Shown here: piece by piece, positions 1-14,259 of the stretch
How the letters are laid out: every line of letters starts with the position of its first letter
Numbering within the stretch: position 1 is the stretch's first letter
Assembly: GCA_009667805.1 (NCBI GenBank)
Contig: CM019069.1
Span: 94,151,204-94,215,203 of the forward strand
Reading direction: 5' to 3'
Source: Leptobrachium leishanense
Taxonomy: Eukaryota > Chordata > Amphibia > Anura > Megophryidae
DNA length: 64,000 bases
Program-made: the position numbers and the translations under genes
The notes under the pieces: generated by a model
What the model saw: the letters and a program-made list of their open reading frames with translations, nothing else
Database searches by the model: none
What the model was told of the DNA's origin: nothing

Positions 1-225
1 CAGGGTCTGTTTTTTCCAGTGACGTCAAACATGACCTCGTAATGTGTAAAATAAAATTTTAAAAAATATGTATAAGAAAAAAATATTTTTTTTCTGTTCT
101 AAAATCAGCGTCATTGCTTTCTTTTTTTTAACTTCTAAAGCTAACAATGCTGCTGCACTAACTCACCTTCTCATTTCCCATGCCAACTGCAAGTGTGGAG
201 GTATGGCACAATGCATTTGTATTGT
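1..225. repeat. Dispersed repeat fragment, AT-rich
   Basis: This stretch resembles 59640-59930 and the sequence around 60064-60214 and 61560-61640. All share a block reading roughly TGCTGCACTAACTCA-CTTCTCATTTCC, preceded by an A/T-rich run and a short GATACCAAACATGACC-like motif. It is therefore a member of a dispersed family, probably non-autonomous, with no coding capacity. The 78-codon ORF in it has no recognisable content. Confidence 0.5.
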
Positions 226-299
226 TTATCCCTTTAAGGACCAAGGGTCGTCAAGTCAATGCGTTTATGACGGAACAGTTCAGGTCATTAAGGGGTTAA
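226..299. mobile_element. Tiny palindromic piggyBac-like MITE
   Basis: The ends read CCTTTAAGGACCAAGG and, in reverse, CCTTAATGACC. The right side is followed by TTAA at 296-299 and the left by a degenerate TTAT. A second copy lies inverted at 47384-47464. TTAA target sites and CCTTAAGGACC-type ends match a miniature piggyBac-like family that I know to be common in frogs; the family assignment is from memory. It has no coding capacity. Confidence 0.6.
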
Positions 300-1489
300 T
301 CTAAAATACCAGCATAAAAGCCTCTGCACCACTATGGGGTGTGGGTCCTACGGAACCCTGTATCTCTATTCTATACATCCCACAAATGAAATAACTCCGC
401 AGCAAAGGGGTTAAATTATTCCAGTGCAGTGGGTTGAAAATTTGCAAAAACTATTGCTGTCTGTACTCCCAACATTCATCAGGATACAAATTGAGACCTA
501 GTTTACGGTCAAAAGTAGGACTCCTAACATCTTCAAGAACAGCTTTAAATTGTTGATCTTCTGACCATTTAGAAAGATGCGACAACAACTCAAACAATAA
601 ACAATGCCAGGCATTAAGATCATCAAAGCCTCTTTTTTTACACTTTACCTTCAAAAATATCCAAAATATAGAAATTACTTTTTCTTTTTATCATGATAGC
701 TAGGAATTTTCTCTCTTGTAAATAGGCATAACCTTAGAGCTTGACCATTATCACTCAAAAGACAAGCCAGATATGTCATGATGACTTTGAAAAAAAGAAA
801 GAAATTGAACCTTCAGTGTCACACTCGAGATAAATATGATTAACCCACTTCATATTGTATACTCCTGTTGTGAGGATTAAACCTCAATTATTTGAAGTAT
901 TCAGGCAATCGGTTGTTCCCTCACGGAGGAGAACACTCCTTGTGTAACAGCAGTACAGGATTTGGTTAAAATTAAAACCTTATTATATCAATCTCCAAAT
1001 CATGTTAAGACCACAACAAGATCAAGACAAAGACAATTAGCCAATATATTGCGGGCAGCTAAAGTGAGGCTTCATTCACTTGATTGTACATGGTTACTTG
1101 GGCTATATATAGTGGCAGAAAAAAAACACCTCTATTTCAATTATTGTTTTGCACTTCTAGAGTTACAGCTTATTCATTGATTTGAACTACATATTGTTAA
1201 TTGAGGGAGTCACCTCTAACATATCCATATTCCACCACTCTCTTTAGCATAGAATCACAGCTTGTTTGGAGAAATTATCTGCCTCCCTATGAACACAATT
1301 GGGTGTCCTAACGAGCACCATTACTAGGCCACCATATTCCTCTGGACACCACAATACACACAAAAAGCTATAGTCTTGCCAGACAATCCAGTTACAGCAT
1401 ATTGCCAACTTGCTAAATTCGCCCTTGGCACTTGTACAATTCCTAAGCTTGCCCTGTGGCTAAAGACATTACATATATTTAAAAACAAT
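300..1489. other. No recognisable gene or element
   Basis: AT-rich sequence with short ORFs only (largest about 72 codons). None shows a known motif, and I see no clear tandem or inverted structure. Confidence 0.6.
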
Positions 1490-1535
1490 GGCTGACACGT
1501 GTTTCGCCGGTGTGAAGACCGGCTTTGTCCGAGCC
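1490..1535 (-). ncRNA. Degenerate hammerhead-ribozyme-like motif
   Basis: Read on the minus strand, the 46 nt can fold as a minimal type I hammerhead. Outer strands GGCT and AGCC form stem I, GCCGGT and ACCGGC form stem II around a CTTCAC loop, and GAAAC-ACGT-GTC supplies the GAAA box, a one-base-pair stem III and the cleavage triplet GTC. The first core box reads CGGACAA instead of CUGANGA, so two conserved core bases (U4 and G8) are changed and activity is unlikely. Penelope-like retroelements and retrozymes carry such short-stem-III hammerheads. No Penelope reverse transcriptase is visible nearby, so this may be a remnant of its terminal repeat. Confidence 0.5.
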
Positions 1536-1880
1536 AAATCTATTCAATATATACATCCCACATACTGTAAAGGAAAATGCTTCGGTGCAGCTCCGGCTGA
1601 TGTGCTCACATACTACCAAGAAGGGGGCACACACATGACATCCGCATAAAGTATGTTCAGGAAAGTTGTATTTGAGAAAGATCGAGGTTTCAATCCCGCC
1701 TCAGGACTCCATGCGAGCCTTGATAAAAGGCAATGAGCCCTATTCCCTACCTAACTGGGAAAATCTGCGCCTGCAGGTTTCGCCGTAGCATCCCCATTTT
1801 AACATTTCTTTTCCGAGGCAGGCGCCTTGCCCTGGCACACAGTGCTACTTTCAGGGATACCCACGGTAGCGCTTCCGTGC
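1536..1880. other. No recognisable gene
   Basis: Mixed sequence. A B-box-like GGTTTCAATCC occurs near 1685, but no A box or tRNA fold accompanies it. Confidence 0.5.
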
Positions 1881-1975
1881 TTATTATTATTCTTTATTTC
1901 TAAAGCGCCAGCATATTCCGAAGCGTTGTACAATAGGCAGTATAGACAGGGTTACAATACATTGAACAACATTTT
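1881..1975 (-). repeat. L2-like LINE 3' end, severely 5'-truncated
   Basis: The (TTA)n tail followed by CTTTATTTCTAAAGCGCC and GCATATTCCGAAGCG matches, with few differences, the 3' end of the longer L2-like copy at 53221-53889. In both, the minus strand carries an AATAAAG poly(A)-type signal followed by an AAT-rich tail. Only about 95 bp remain. Confidence 0.75.
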
Positions 1976-2435
1976 AGAGCCCGGATTATTTAGGCTCTAT
2001 AATCTGTGAGTGCATTCTCGCTTTAAAAGGACTGTTTTGTTTAAAAGATATCTGCACAATCGCTTTTTCCTTTTTCTCTACTTTCTGTCTTGCCAGAGTA
2101 CCAGATGGGAGTGAAGAGAGATATCAATTGCCTTCTTACCCATTGCTTTTATAATAGAAGTATTATTTCTCTCCTGTTCTGTCCCCTGAAGTGCGCCGTA
2201 TCGACTGCTGAACACCTCCTCAAACCTCCGCAAAACCGCCAGATCAATTCGAAAAACCTCCGCACAACTGCTGAATTGAATAAAAAAAAAAACGCCGAAC
2301 GCAGCTGCAAACCGGCCGAAAAAAGCAAACTACATGTCAAACAGACCGCCGACTCAATCCTCAAATTGCTGACGACCCGCCAAACAGACAGACGACCAGC
2401 TGCCGGAAGCAGCTGACCAAACGGGGTAAAAGAAA
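1976..2435. other. Unassigned sequence, weak likeness to the 10.6-10.8 kb repeat
   Basis: The minus strand of 2250-2420 has the same CGG/TTTT-rich style as 10615-10800 (GGCGG, TTTTCGG blocks), which suggests a diverged member of that MITE-like family. I could not define ends. Confidence 0.3.
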
Positions 2436-2439
2436 AAAC

Positions 2440-2930
2440 GGGGGGGGCGTGGCTAGCAGAAGATGAGAGTGTTTGCATGCAGTGAGTGCTCCGCTGTATT
2501 TTCAGCTATTTAGACTTTTTTTGGTGACCCTCTCACCCTGCCCAGACTCCCTGGCGACCTGACACCCGCGGGACATCGGAGCCGCTGTTGCCCGGGCGCA
2601 TCGAGACATTTTTTCAGACTAACGGAAATCGGGCCTGGTGCGGCCTTTGTTGCGGCGGCCATTTTGCAGAGCCTGGGGAGTTTCCTACCGAACCTCGCGC
2701 ATCTGAATCCCAGCTGTCGCTCTTACATTTTTCCCTGGATATGGGGCATAAGACACAGGGGCAGCAGGCACACAGGTCAGAGGGCCACAGGCAGAGAGAC
2801 ATCAGGGACTCCCTACGCGGTAGTCGTATTTCGGGTGCCCTGGCTCCCTCAGCTTTTCCCAGGGTTATGGCTCATCGGGGGAAGAAGACGCATCCTGGCC
2901 GACGGGTGGAGACTTGCTTGTTTTGAAATA
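2440..2930 (+). mobile_element. L1-like LINE 5' end: 5' UTR plus ORF1 start
   Basis: It starts with a G-run and GGGGCGTGGC, a start shared with the L1-like element at 60230, and is much more GC-rich than its surroundings. A frame opens at ATG 2741 (MGHKTQGQQAHRSEG, then RDIRDSL) and stops at about 2926. A basic, disordered N-terminus after a GC-rich leader fits ORF1 of amphibian L1-like elements, but I cannot show the coiled coil or RRM. No reverse transcriptase follows. The fragment is either 3'-truncated or joined to unrecognised sequence. Confidence 0.5.
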
Positions 2931-3090
2931 TGATATAAGTTTTTTCTGTTTTATTTATATATTTTAGCAAGTCACTTGGCACTTTATTCACATACTGTTT
3001 TGGTTGGCTAATTTATAGGACATTGTGATGTGTTGAGTATATCTATACACTGTAAACACGAAACATTACAATATTTCTAACCACTAGATA

Positions 3091-4702
<1,612 letters not shown>

Positions 4703-4813
4703 TACGGTTTGATGATTACTCTATCATATAGCATGCCGTCATTTGAAATCCACTGCAGCACGAGGAATTTCAGGTTTTTACAATATTAGATATTGTTTAA
4801 GTTTGATGGTTTA

Positions 4814-5342
4814 CCGTAGATACTCGAGTATAGCTCGACCCGAATAGAACACGATGGATAGAGATTTATTATGGAAATGAGAGAATACTCAAGACTCTAA
4901 TATAATGCAAGGAACAAAACTTTACTGTACCGGTAAACAATTAAAATCCTTCCGGGTTCTCTTAGCACAGTCAGGCTACCCTTCAGGCCAGGGTGGTCTG
5001 CTCTAGAATGAATGCAGTTGTTACTAAGTATGAAGCCGCCGGCCACCCATCTTCTTTACTAGCGATTTAGATGGTCAGCGGAGGCGACCGAGGTGAATGA
5101 TTGGCTCAAACCGATCCCACCTCTCCTGAATCTGGGAGTTCCTGAAGTGTGTGCAAGCATTAGGGAGCCCGCATTCACTTCAGCGAGACTGCCGGAACTT
5201 CTGGGAGACTTGGGATCCAGAGCAAGGCAAGTTGTTTTTTTTTTTTTTTTTTGTACACGCGATGCAGATGTCTCGAATATAACGTGAATTTTAAGGTAAA
5301 TTTTTGTCACCGGAATCTTGCGTTATACTCGAGTATCTACAG
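4814..5342. mobile_element. MITE with GTAGATACTCGAGTATA ends
   Basis: Left CCGTAGATACTCGAGTATA and right TATACTCGAGTATCTACAG are inverted repeats of about 19 bp, 529 bp apart. The interior is non-coding and holds a T(18) run near 5233. This end sequence belongs to a common vertebrate MITE type, but I could not identify a target duplication and so do not assign a superfamily. Confidence 0.65.
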
Positions 5343-5736
5343 ATTGTTGCATAGTGCATGGTAAGACACTCTATTACGTCTTTATGCTTACTGTAGTGCT
5401 TACTTGGAGGTTTTGCACTTCTTGGCTCTTACTAGGCAGTACTTAGCTTTGTAGAATATACAGGTAATTTTTTTCTCTACGAGGCACCATTTTTTTTAAT
5501 TTTTTTTTGCACAAATCTTTTGCTAGATAGTTTTAAAAGCTTCATCTGCAAGGAAAGGATCTTTCAGTAGCAAGTGTTTTCTAATCATCTTTTTTGTTTT
5601 ATTTTTTTAATATTTGAATAGTGTTGAAGAATTCATATTACACATTTTTATTCCTTACTGTTGTTCTAGTATTGTCTTCTATTCCAACCTTTATTGTCCC
5701 TGCAATCCTCACTTAACGTATTGTTAGAATGGTGTC
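5343..5736. other. No recognisable gene
   Basis: T-rich sequence without motif or repeat structure that I can support. Confidence 0.5.
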
Positions 5737-5739
5737 TTA

Positions 5740-6189
5740 GGCTAGGGTCAGACGAGCGTGATTTCTACGGACTGTACGTCCGTGCACACGGACGTACGTT
5801 AGTACGGAAGACGCAGTAGTGGCCAGACAGTCCGTTTTTTTCACTGACGTATATATTTTGACGGATGTAGGAGGGAAAATAAATTAGAAAGCAAAACCAT
5901 TTTGTCCGTGAAAAATGCTGGACGTATAAATGCAGTCCGTCTGACCACGTTCCATCACTCACACACAAAGCTATGCAGACTTTGCGGACGCAGCGCACTT
6001 TGTGCGGCCGTTCTAGCGGTTGTACGTTCTTGCCTGCCTTGCGTCCGTGGGCCGCGGCCGTTGTGCGTCCGCAGTTCAGTGCGGACGTACTTCGTGTAAC
6101 GGGCTCCGATGGGCTTCCTGTCATGCTATCACGGACGTACTTTTAGGCGCAATCACGGACGTGAACACTACGCTCGCCTGACAGCAGCC
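5740..6189. mobile_element. MITE, PIF/Harbinger-like by TTA target, CGGACGTAC-rich
   Basis: The ends GGCTAGGGTCAGACGAGCGT and GGCTGCTGTCAGGCGAGCGT (the right one read in reverse) form an imperfect 20-bp inverted repeat. TTA flanks both sides (5737-5739, 6190-6192), a 3-bp duplication typical of PIF/Harbinger. The interior repeats ACGGACGTAC several times in both orientations, including the palindrome TACGTCCGTGCACACGGACGTA near 5765. A diverged copy with inverted interior lies at 27205-27640. It has no coding capacity. Confidence 0.75.
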
Positions 6190-8039
6190 TTAGACTTCTT
6201 AAATCCCAAACAATTTTCTTTTTAGTGTCCTTTTTGTAGTCTGTAGCATTGAATTATTTTAAAAGCTTTGAAATTGCATACATACATACATATATATATA
6301 TATATAACAAAATCCATGGCACAGAACTGATGTCAGGAATGCCCATTTTGCAGTTAAGACATTCTCTAAAAGCAACTTCCTATCTATCATATTGGCTACT
6401 ACTTCCCTTTTGTGCTTGGCTTATCACGGAACTCGAATTATATTCAAAGAATGTCTGTTCTCTGAAGGGTTTTAAAATTATCTGCAAAGCCAAATGCTCA
6501 CATCCATTTCTTGGCTCATCCTTCGTTTCAATTTATTGCATGAATAAGTTAGTTGACGGGTCAACATTATACAACTCCTTAGGTAGGCATAATATTCTTT
6601 CTGTAAACTTTAAACCGATATTAAAAAATACCTCTTGTGAAGAAATCATATTGTCAATATTGTAATATACGCTACCCTAATTATAACTGACCTTTTATGG
6701 TGCTTGGAAACTCCATCATAGTGGAAATTATGTTTTTCGCAACACAAAGCCCAAGCTTTGGTGCATGTAGTATTTTAATGTAATATATATATTTATTTTT
6801 TCCCGAAACAATTAGTATCAGGTCTATTGACTAAAGAGTGACATTCAGAAGAAGTGGCGGGAGAAGAGAACAATCTAGACCAAACAGGAAAGTGAGATAA
6901 AAGGGTTTTTTTCTGGTTTGGCTATTTTGACCTAGAATTTTTACTTCTGCCAGTTCTCCTGAGTTTCAACTTTAGAGACTAGACCTGCAATATTCATAAT
7001 TTCCTTAAACATATTTTTCTTTTGAAATAGTGGTTATAGAAAGGTAGATGGAAGTTTGGGGATCACGTAGATTCGCTTTGTATATTCATCTGCTGACGAA
7101 GTCCGCTCAGATATCATAAGGTTAAGAAATCTCTGCAAGTTGCTGGTAAAAATAAAAATGTAAGGTAATGGATACTGATATGTTATGACTAAAAAAATTG
7201 AACTGGCACATTAAAATAAGGAAAGTGTTGAATAGTTATGACGACCTTCAGTAAATGATGGGAATTGCCCAGGAAGAGTTCATATGGTGGTGCTAAAGGA
7301 TTCACTCTCAGACCCAGAGCTGGCTGTAGACTTGGGAAGGCCTTAGGTGGACTTTAAAGATGAGGTCCCTCTAAAATCGTGTAAAAGCTAAAGCCACAAA
7401 CTAAGATAAAAATTTTCACCTTCGAGTACAAGTTAAAAGTAAACACATATTACATTAATTGATCTTTAGAGACATCTGGAACCTAAACCCATTTGTATGA
7501 CTTTATTCAGAGCCTAAAGTAATATATATTGCATTCATAAAAATATTTTGTCACATTTTTTTATGTTGCAAATGTTAGCTAATATAATTTGAAATGGTTT
7601 GTTTATCAAATTTTTATTGATTTTTTATTTTTTTATTATTATTTTCATTGTGAAGTGTAACGTTGGCCACAGTTGCATATATAGCATAACGTAGAGTACA
7701 ATCAGGTCAATACAGTTCAAAAACTGAAATCATGTGGTTACCCCTGGAAATATCAATTTTCTTCCTTACCAGGAGAAGGGGAATGCTGACTGAGGATCTG
7801 TAGTGAAGGGGATTATGGAGAGGACAAGGAATGATCCCCTGCAACCCCACTGCATGGGTGGGAACTGGAAAATGCCAACTGCCAAATAGCAAAATATAGA
7901 TCATACAGGATATAATGGAGTAGTAAAGTTTCACCATTTCTCAAAAGTCTCCACCCGTATCATCCAATCTCTTAGAGAGGGTGCTACTTACTTTTTCCGA
8001 AAACCAGAGATAAGCTGCACTCAAGATTGTGTGGAGCAG
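6190..8039. other. No recognisable gene; AT-rich
   Basis: It holds a short (AT)n run near 6289-6306 and many short ORFs (largest about 138 codons from 6249, starting inside the microsatellite) without family motifs. I see no element ends. Confidence 0.55.
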
Positions 8040-8386
8040 GATTTTTTGTAGGCCCCTATAGAATTGAAACCTGATGCAGCAACGCCACATCAGGTGATAG
8101 AGGCGATTTAAGCTTTGTAATCTGATTCATGCTAGTGACTATCTCAAATAGAGTGACCACAGTGTTATTGGTCACCACTCTTAGCAACACCTTCCTCCCC
8201 CTATTGCTCAGTTTGGCCAAGTGGCCACCTCTAGGAAGAGTCATGGTTGTTCCAAACGTCTTCTGTTTAAGAATAATGGAGGCCTCCATGAAACCTTTAA
8301 TGCAGCCAAAATGTTTGTACTCTTCCCCAGTTCTTTCTCAACACAGTCCTGTCTTTGAGCTCTGCAGACAGTTCCTTTGACCTCAT
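8040..8386 (-). pseudogene. Tc1 family C transposase N-terminus
   Basis: Translation from the ATG at 8384-8386 gives MRSKELSAELKDR, the usual Tc1 transposase start. It then shifts frame. A second frame reads MTLPRGGHLAKLSNRGRK and VTNNTVVTLFE, corresponding to the GRPAKLS-type hinge and second helix-turn-helix of Tc1 proteins. The catalytic domain is absent. At least one frameshift separates the two parts. Confidence 0.7.
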
Positions 8387-8640
8387 AAGTTTGCTCTGTA
8401 TTTGCACAGATATGTAGTTGCAACGGTTAAGCCTTTATAGAAAAGCTATGTGTGTCTTTCCAAATGTCCAATCAATTGAATTTACCTTTCTGAGATATGA
8501 GATGCATCTGAGCTCCGTTTCAAGTATTATGGCAAAGGGTCTGAATACTTTTGTCTAAGTGATATTTAATTTCTTTTTAATAAATTTGGCACGTTGTCAA
8601 AACCCTGGGTTTTGCTTTGTCATTGTGGGCTAATTAGGAT
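8040..8640 (-). mobile_element. Tc1-like transposon, family C, 5' fragment
   Basis: On the minus strand the segment opens with a subterminal region (CACAATGACAAAGCAAAAC, then AAAGTATTCAGACCC) that I know from a Tc1-like family in fish and frogs. The start of its transposase follows. The outermost end and everything after the N-terminal domain are missing, so only about one third of an element remains. Confidence 0.7.
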
Positions 8641-8990
8641 TATCATATCAGCCATGTTTGAAGGGAAACAAATTGCTATTTCCTGCAGAAGGGAGCACAG
8701 GGAAAAGTGCTTCCATGCAAAATTTATAATTTGCTGCACAAAGGAAATTCTGGCAGGTCACCTGAGAATCCTTTGATTTCTTACCTGCAGCATATAGATT
8801 CTGCATGCTGCAGGGTCACATTCTTCATGCCCTATCCATCAGCATGAATAAATTATATTTGCCCCTTTTTCCGGTCCAGTGTTGGAAAATATCCGACACA
8901 ACCTTTTGCCGGTTGTGGTCCAAAGTCGGATATATTCTGACATGACCTCCCTCCCTTTACTCACCTCGCTCTTCAGGGTCCCACGTTGAT
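8641..8990. other. No recognisable gene
   Basis: No motif seen. The sequence grades into the repeat that begins about 8990. Confidence 0.4.
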
Positions 8991-9837
8991 CTGGCTTCCT
9001 TGAAGTCAGATCTGCAGCTTTATACCCCTCCTTTTGGACCCCTCTATCTCTCCATCGCCATGGGGTATCTGAAGAGAGACCTCACTAGTAAGGTCACACT
9101 GTGACCTTTCCAGCGTTGCCTCTCTTTATCCCCTTAGTTGCTGGTCCGCGATTCGGCGCCGAATTGTGGACTGCACCCGGAGTTGCTGACATCCAAGATG
9201 TCAGCCAAGGCTCTGAGCCTTCCCACACCCTCTGACATCATTGCGCATGATTGCGCGATGATGTCAGTAAATTAACCCCAAGCCCCCTATGGATCGGTGG
9301 CAGCTAGAGGGTCGTGTTTTGTATCGTTGGAAAGGCCATAGCATGGCCTTTCCAATTATACCAAACATGACCAGGTTAAGTGCAAAAAAAAAAATAAACC
9401 AAAATTTAATTAATGCAGAAATTATAATGTGAAAAATGATACTGCACTAATGAAAAATTGTGTGGATATTTTCTCTGAAAAATACAGCAACGGGTTCTCC
9501 TTTAATTTTTTGTTTAACAAGAGTACCCATAGAATATATAACAACAAAGGCTTGGATAATAAAATGTTGAAAAATAATTTTACACGCCGTAGATGATTGA
9601 AATTTTAATGGGAATTCACATTTTTTTACATTTATTGTTATAGCATTCTGGCAGGACATGACGTATACTTATAATAATGATATATTGTCTGCCGAATCTG
9701 CCGTAAAAAAGGATATATAATTTGTCTGGGTCGTACAATAAAATATGACTTCAAATCACGTTTAAACATGATGAGCACAAAACGGTAAAAATTAGCTCTG
9801 CACACAGTGGTGAAAAGGCTCAGTAGTGAAGGGGTTA
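8990..9837. mobile_element. Dispersed non-autonomous repeat, family P (possibly piggyBac-like)
   Basis: A core from about 9275 to 9837 starts TTAACCCC and ends GGGGTTAA, which suggests a TTAA-flanked element. It includes GGAAAGGCCATAGCATGG, ATAGCATTCTGGCAGGAC and ACAATAAAATATGACTTCA. The same core recurs at 17392-17960, in reverse at 42240-42740, and in diverged form at 48240-48880. An upstream part with GACATCCAAGATGTCAGCC also recurs at 42770-42870 and 47790-47810, so the full unit is longer than the TTAA-bounded core. It has no coding capacity. Confidence 0.6.
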
Positions 9838-10052
9838 AAAGTTTCATACAATGAGAAAATATAAAGACTAACATAAGGTTTTAGAATAGTAATTGTAACT
9901 ATTATATAAAACGTAAAAATTAAAAACGTAAAACTTATTTTTTTTTTTTTTTTTAAAAAAAATCTGCCGGTGGTGTACTTGGTGAAAGTTTATTTAACCG
10001 CAAAGGGTTTAACATGGCTGGTATGGTCACTCTAGATTAATGTTGGGATATA

Positions 10053-10909
10053 CAGGGTTATTCAAAGCGTGCCGATCTGGCCCCGACATGTAACCAGGCA
10101 CTGAAATTCAGCATACGGCTACATTTCCTGGCCATTCGGCTATTCCGAAAGCAGGCAGTTCACCAAATGTTGGCGAAGTGCCTGCACGTACGGTGCCTGT
10201 TTGAGGGCAGTGAACTCACCCATAGAGAAGCAATGCTTTGTATATTCACAGAATACAAAACGGCAAGAAAAAGTTGCCGCAATGCCCTCCTGTTCGGTGG
10301 TCTCATTCGGCAGATTTATTCAGGAGACTCCCATAGACTTAAATGTTAAAAATATTCCAGTTTTAATTCTATATCTAATAAACCATTTATAATTATATTC
10401 TGCAGTAAAAAGTCTCTTTATTAATAGATTTTTTTTTTTGGCATTTTTAGGGATTTTTTTCGGCAAACTTTTTTCCTTTTTTTTAAATCGTTTTTTCGTT
10501 CGTCTGTTACAGGCCTTTTTATTATCATTAATTGGATCTATGTAAATTTCAGACTTTTTCGTTCAGTAGTGTTTTTGCAAACAGCGTTTTAATTTTCAAA
10601 CTTTCAAGCAAAGTTTTTTTTTTTCTTCTTCAACCCGTTGGTCTGCGTGTCGGCTTTTTCCGGCGGCTGCTCTGCGATCAGCGGCTATTCAGGTTTCTCT
10701 GGCGTGTTCGGGGGGGGGGGTTTATCCAGATTTTTCTGTGGGTTTCGGTGAATGTTCGGCGGGTTTGTAGCGAGTATTCCATGCACTACGGAGGTCCTGC
10801 GGTGCTTGCTGAATACACCGCAGGGTCGGCGAACTAGGATAGCCGAATTGCCCCAAAGTGCGGAGAACGAAAAGTCACCAAACGTTTCGAATCTCTTTGA
10901 ATAGCCCTG
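10053..10909. mobile_element. MITE-like element with CAGGG(T/C)TATTCAAAG ends
   Basis: Left CAGGGTTATTCAAAG and right CTTTGAATAGCCCTG form a 15-bp inverted repeat 857 bp apart. Internal marks are GATCTGGCCCCGA and CCTGGCCATTCGGCTATT near the left end. Partial copies are at 26563-26745 and 43180-43630. The ends look hAT-like, but the flanks show no clear 8-bp duplication (only ATA on both sides). The superfamily is therefore open. Confidence 0.65.
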
Positions 10910-11204
10910 ATAGTATTTCAACCTTTCACTTATGAGCCATTTCACCCCATGTGCTGATCTAAATGTTACCACTAGACATGTGCATTCGTTTTAGTACTAA
11001 AACTATTTAGTCCTAATTTTGAGATAATTTAGTTTTAAACGACTCAAGAGAAACGAAACTGCTCAGTACAAAAAACGAAAGAAACTAAAATAAAATGCAC
11101 TACATTTTACTTTCAGTCCTTTTTGTGATATTACATTGATGAGTGAAGGAGACCAGCAATGAAGAGCGTAACATCCGAAGTTCTGCACCCTCCACATGTC
11201 AATG

Positions 11205-11490
11205 CAGTAGGATGTTCTATACAGAGAGGGGCATTAATTAATGCAGGAGGATGTTCTATACATTATACAGAGAGCGGTATTAATGCAGGAGGATGTTATA
11301 TACATTATACAGAGAAATAAATAAATTGAGGAGGATGTTCTATACAGAGAGGGACATTAATTCAGGAGGATGTTTTATATATTATACAGAGAGGGGTATT
11401 AATTAATGCAGATGGATGCTGTATACATTATACAGAGAGGGGTATTAATTAATGCAGGAGGATGTTCTAAACAATATACAGAGAGGATCC
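11205..11490. repeat. Minisatellite, about 50-55-bp unit
   Basis: Six or more imperfect units of AATGCAGGAGGATGTTCTA followed by TACATTATACAGAGAGGGG and TATTAATT. Units differ by small deletions. No coding potential. Confidence 0.85.
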
Positions 11491-11569
11491 TTTTTTCTTC
11501 AGCCCTTTAAATCCAGTGGCTGTGAGCGCTGAGATAGGCTGCTTGTTACATTATCTCTCAGTACAATGT

Positions 11570-11916
11570 ATCAGGCTCAGCTATTACAGTAACTGACTGT
11601 AACAGCGCTCAGAGTTTCAGTAAAACAAGGAAATAATATTGTTCTAATCTCTTATATATAAAAATATTATTTACTAGTTTTACTGAAACTCTGAGCACTG
11701 TGATGAGCAGCAGTCCGTTACTGTAACAGCTTTGCCTGACACGGGGCAGTATTACAATGTTGGTGCTAACTTAACCAGAGCTGTTGTAAACTGAAAACCT
11801 CCATAGGCTATAATGGCTCTGGGAAGTTTACAACAGCTCTGGTTAAGTTAGCACCAACTATGTAATACTGCCCCGTGTCAGGCAAAGCTGTTACAGTAAC
11901 TGACTGCTGCTCATCA
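11570..11916. repeat. Nested foldback (long inverted repeats)
   Basis: An inner inverted repeat at 11701-11916 has arms of about 90 bp, from GATGAGCAGCAGTC through TTTGCCTGACACGGGG to GTTGTAAACT, around a loop near 11800-11825. Just upstream a second inverted pair (CTCAGAGTTTCAGTAAAAC and GTTTTACTGAAACTCTGAG) flanks an AT-rich loop. The loop region (CTCCATAGRCTATAATGGCTCT) recurs in a shorter foldback at 48708-48800, so this is a dispersed family. Confidence 0.85.
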
Positions 11917-12358
11917 TATGAATATTATAATATGAATAATAATATGAATAATATTCCTATATATAAAACACTGTACTTGCTCCGGTTGTGGGAGATGGGA
12001 AGGTGAGTAATTGCAGTGGCATTGTATACATTATAACTGAAAATGCCTAGTCACAAATGACAACAAAAAAAGTTTGCTATAATTGTAAAATCAGACCCTG
12101 ACCTGTCCAATGATTCCTCACTTGACATAGTGTGGTGTATACAGTTGCAAGAAAAAGTATGTGAACCCTTTGGGATTATGTGGAGTTTTGCATAAATTGG
12201 TCAGAAAATGTGTTCTGATCTTCCTCTAAGTCACAACAATTTGAAAAACACAGTCTGCTTAAAATAATACAACACAAACATATGTTTTCATGTGTTTATT
12301 GAACATAACATGTAAACATTCACAGTGCAGGGTGGAAAAAGTATGTGAACCTTTGGAC

Positions 12359-14010
<1,652 letters not shown>

Positions 14011-14259
14011 GGTTCACATCAGGCCGTGCTTCTTGAAACCAGTAAACCCAAAACTGGTGTGTGTTTTTAAAGGGCAGGACAGCTTTCAGCAACACATCCA
14101 TAATATGAAAAGATATAATGTTTGTGTTGTATTATTTTAAGCAGACTGTGTTTTTCAAATTGTTGTGACTTAGATGAAGATCAGAGCACATTTTATGACC
14201 AATTCATGCAAAACTCCACGTAATGCCAAAGGGTTCACATACTTTTTCTTGCAACTGTA

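Noticed and set aside
1680..1715. B-box-like GGTTTCAATCC suggesting a tRNA or SINE
   Set aside because: No A box at the right distance, no cloverleaf and no second copy in the window.
10045..10917. hAT target duplication for the CAGGGTTATTCAAAG element
   Set aside because: The 8-bp flanks differ; only ATA is shared, which can occur by chance.
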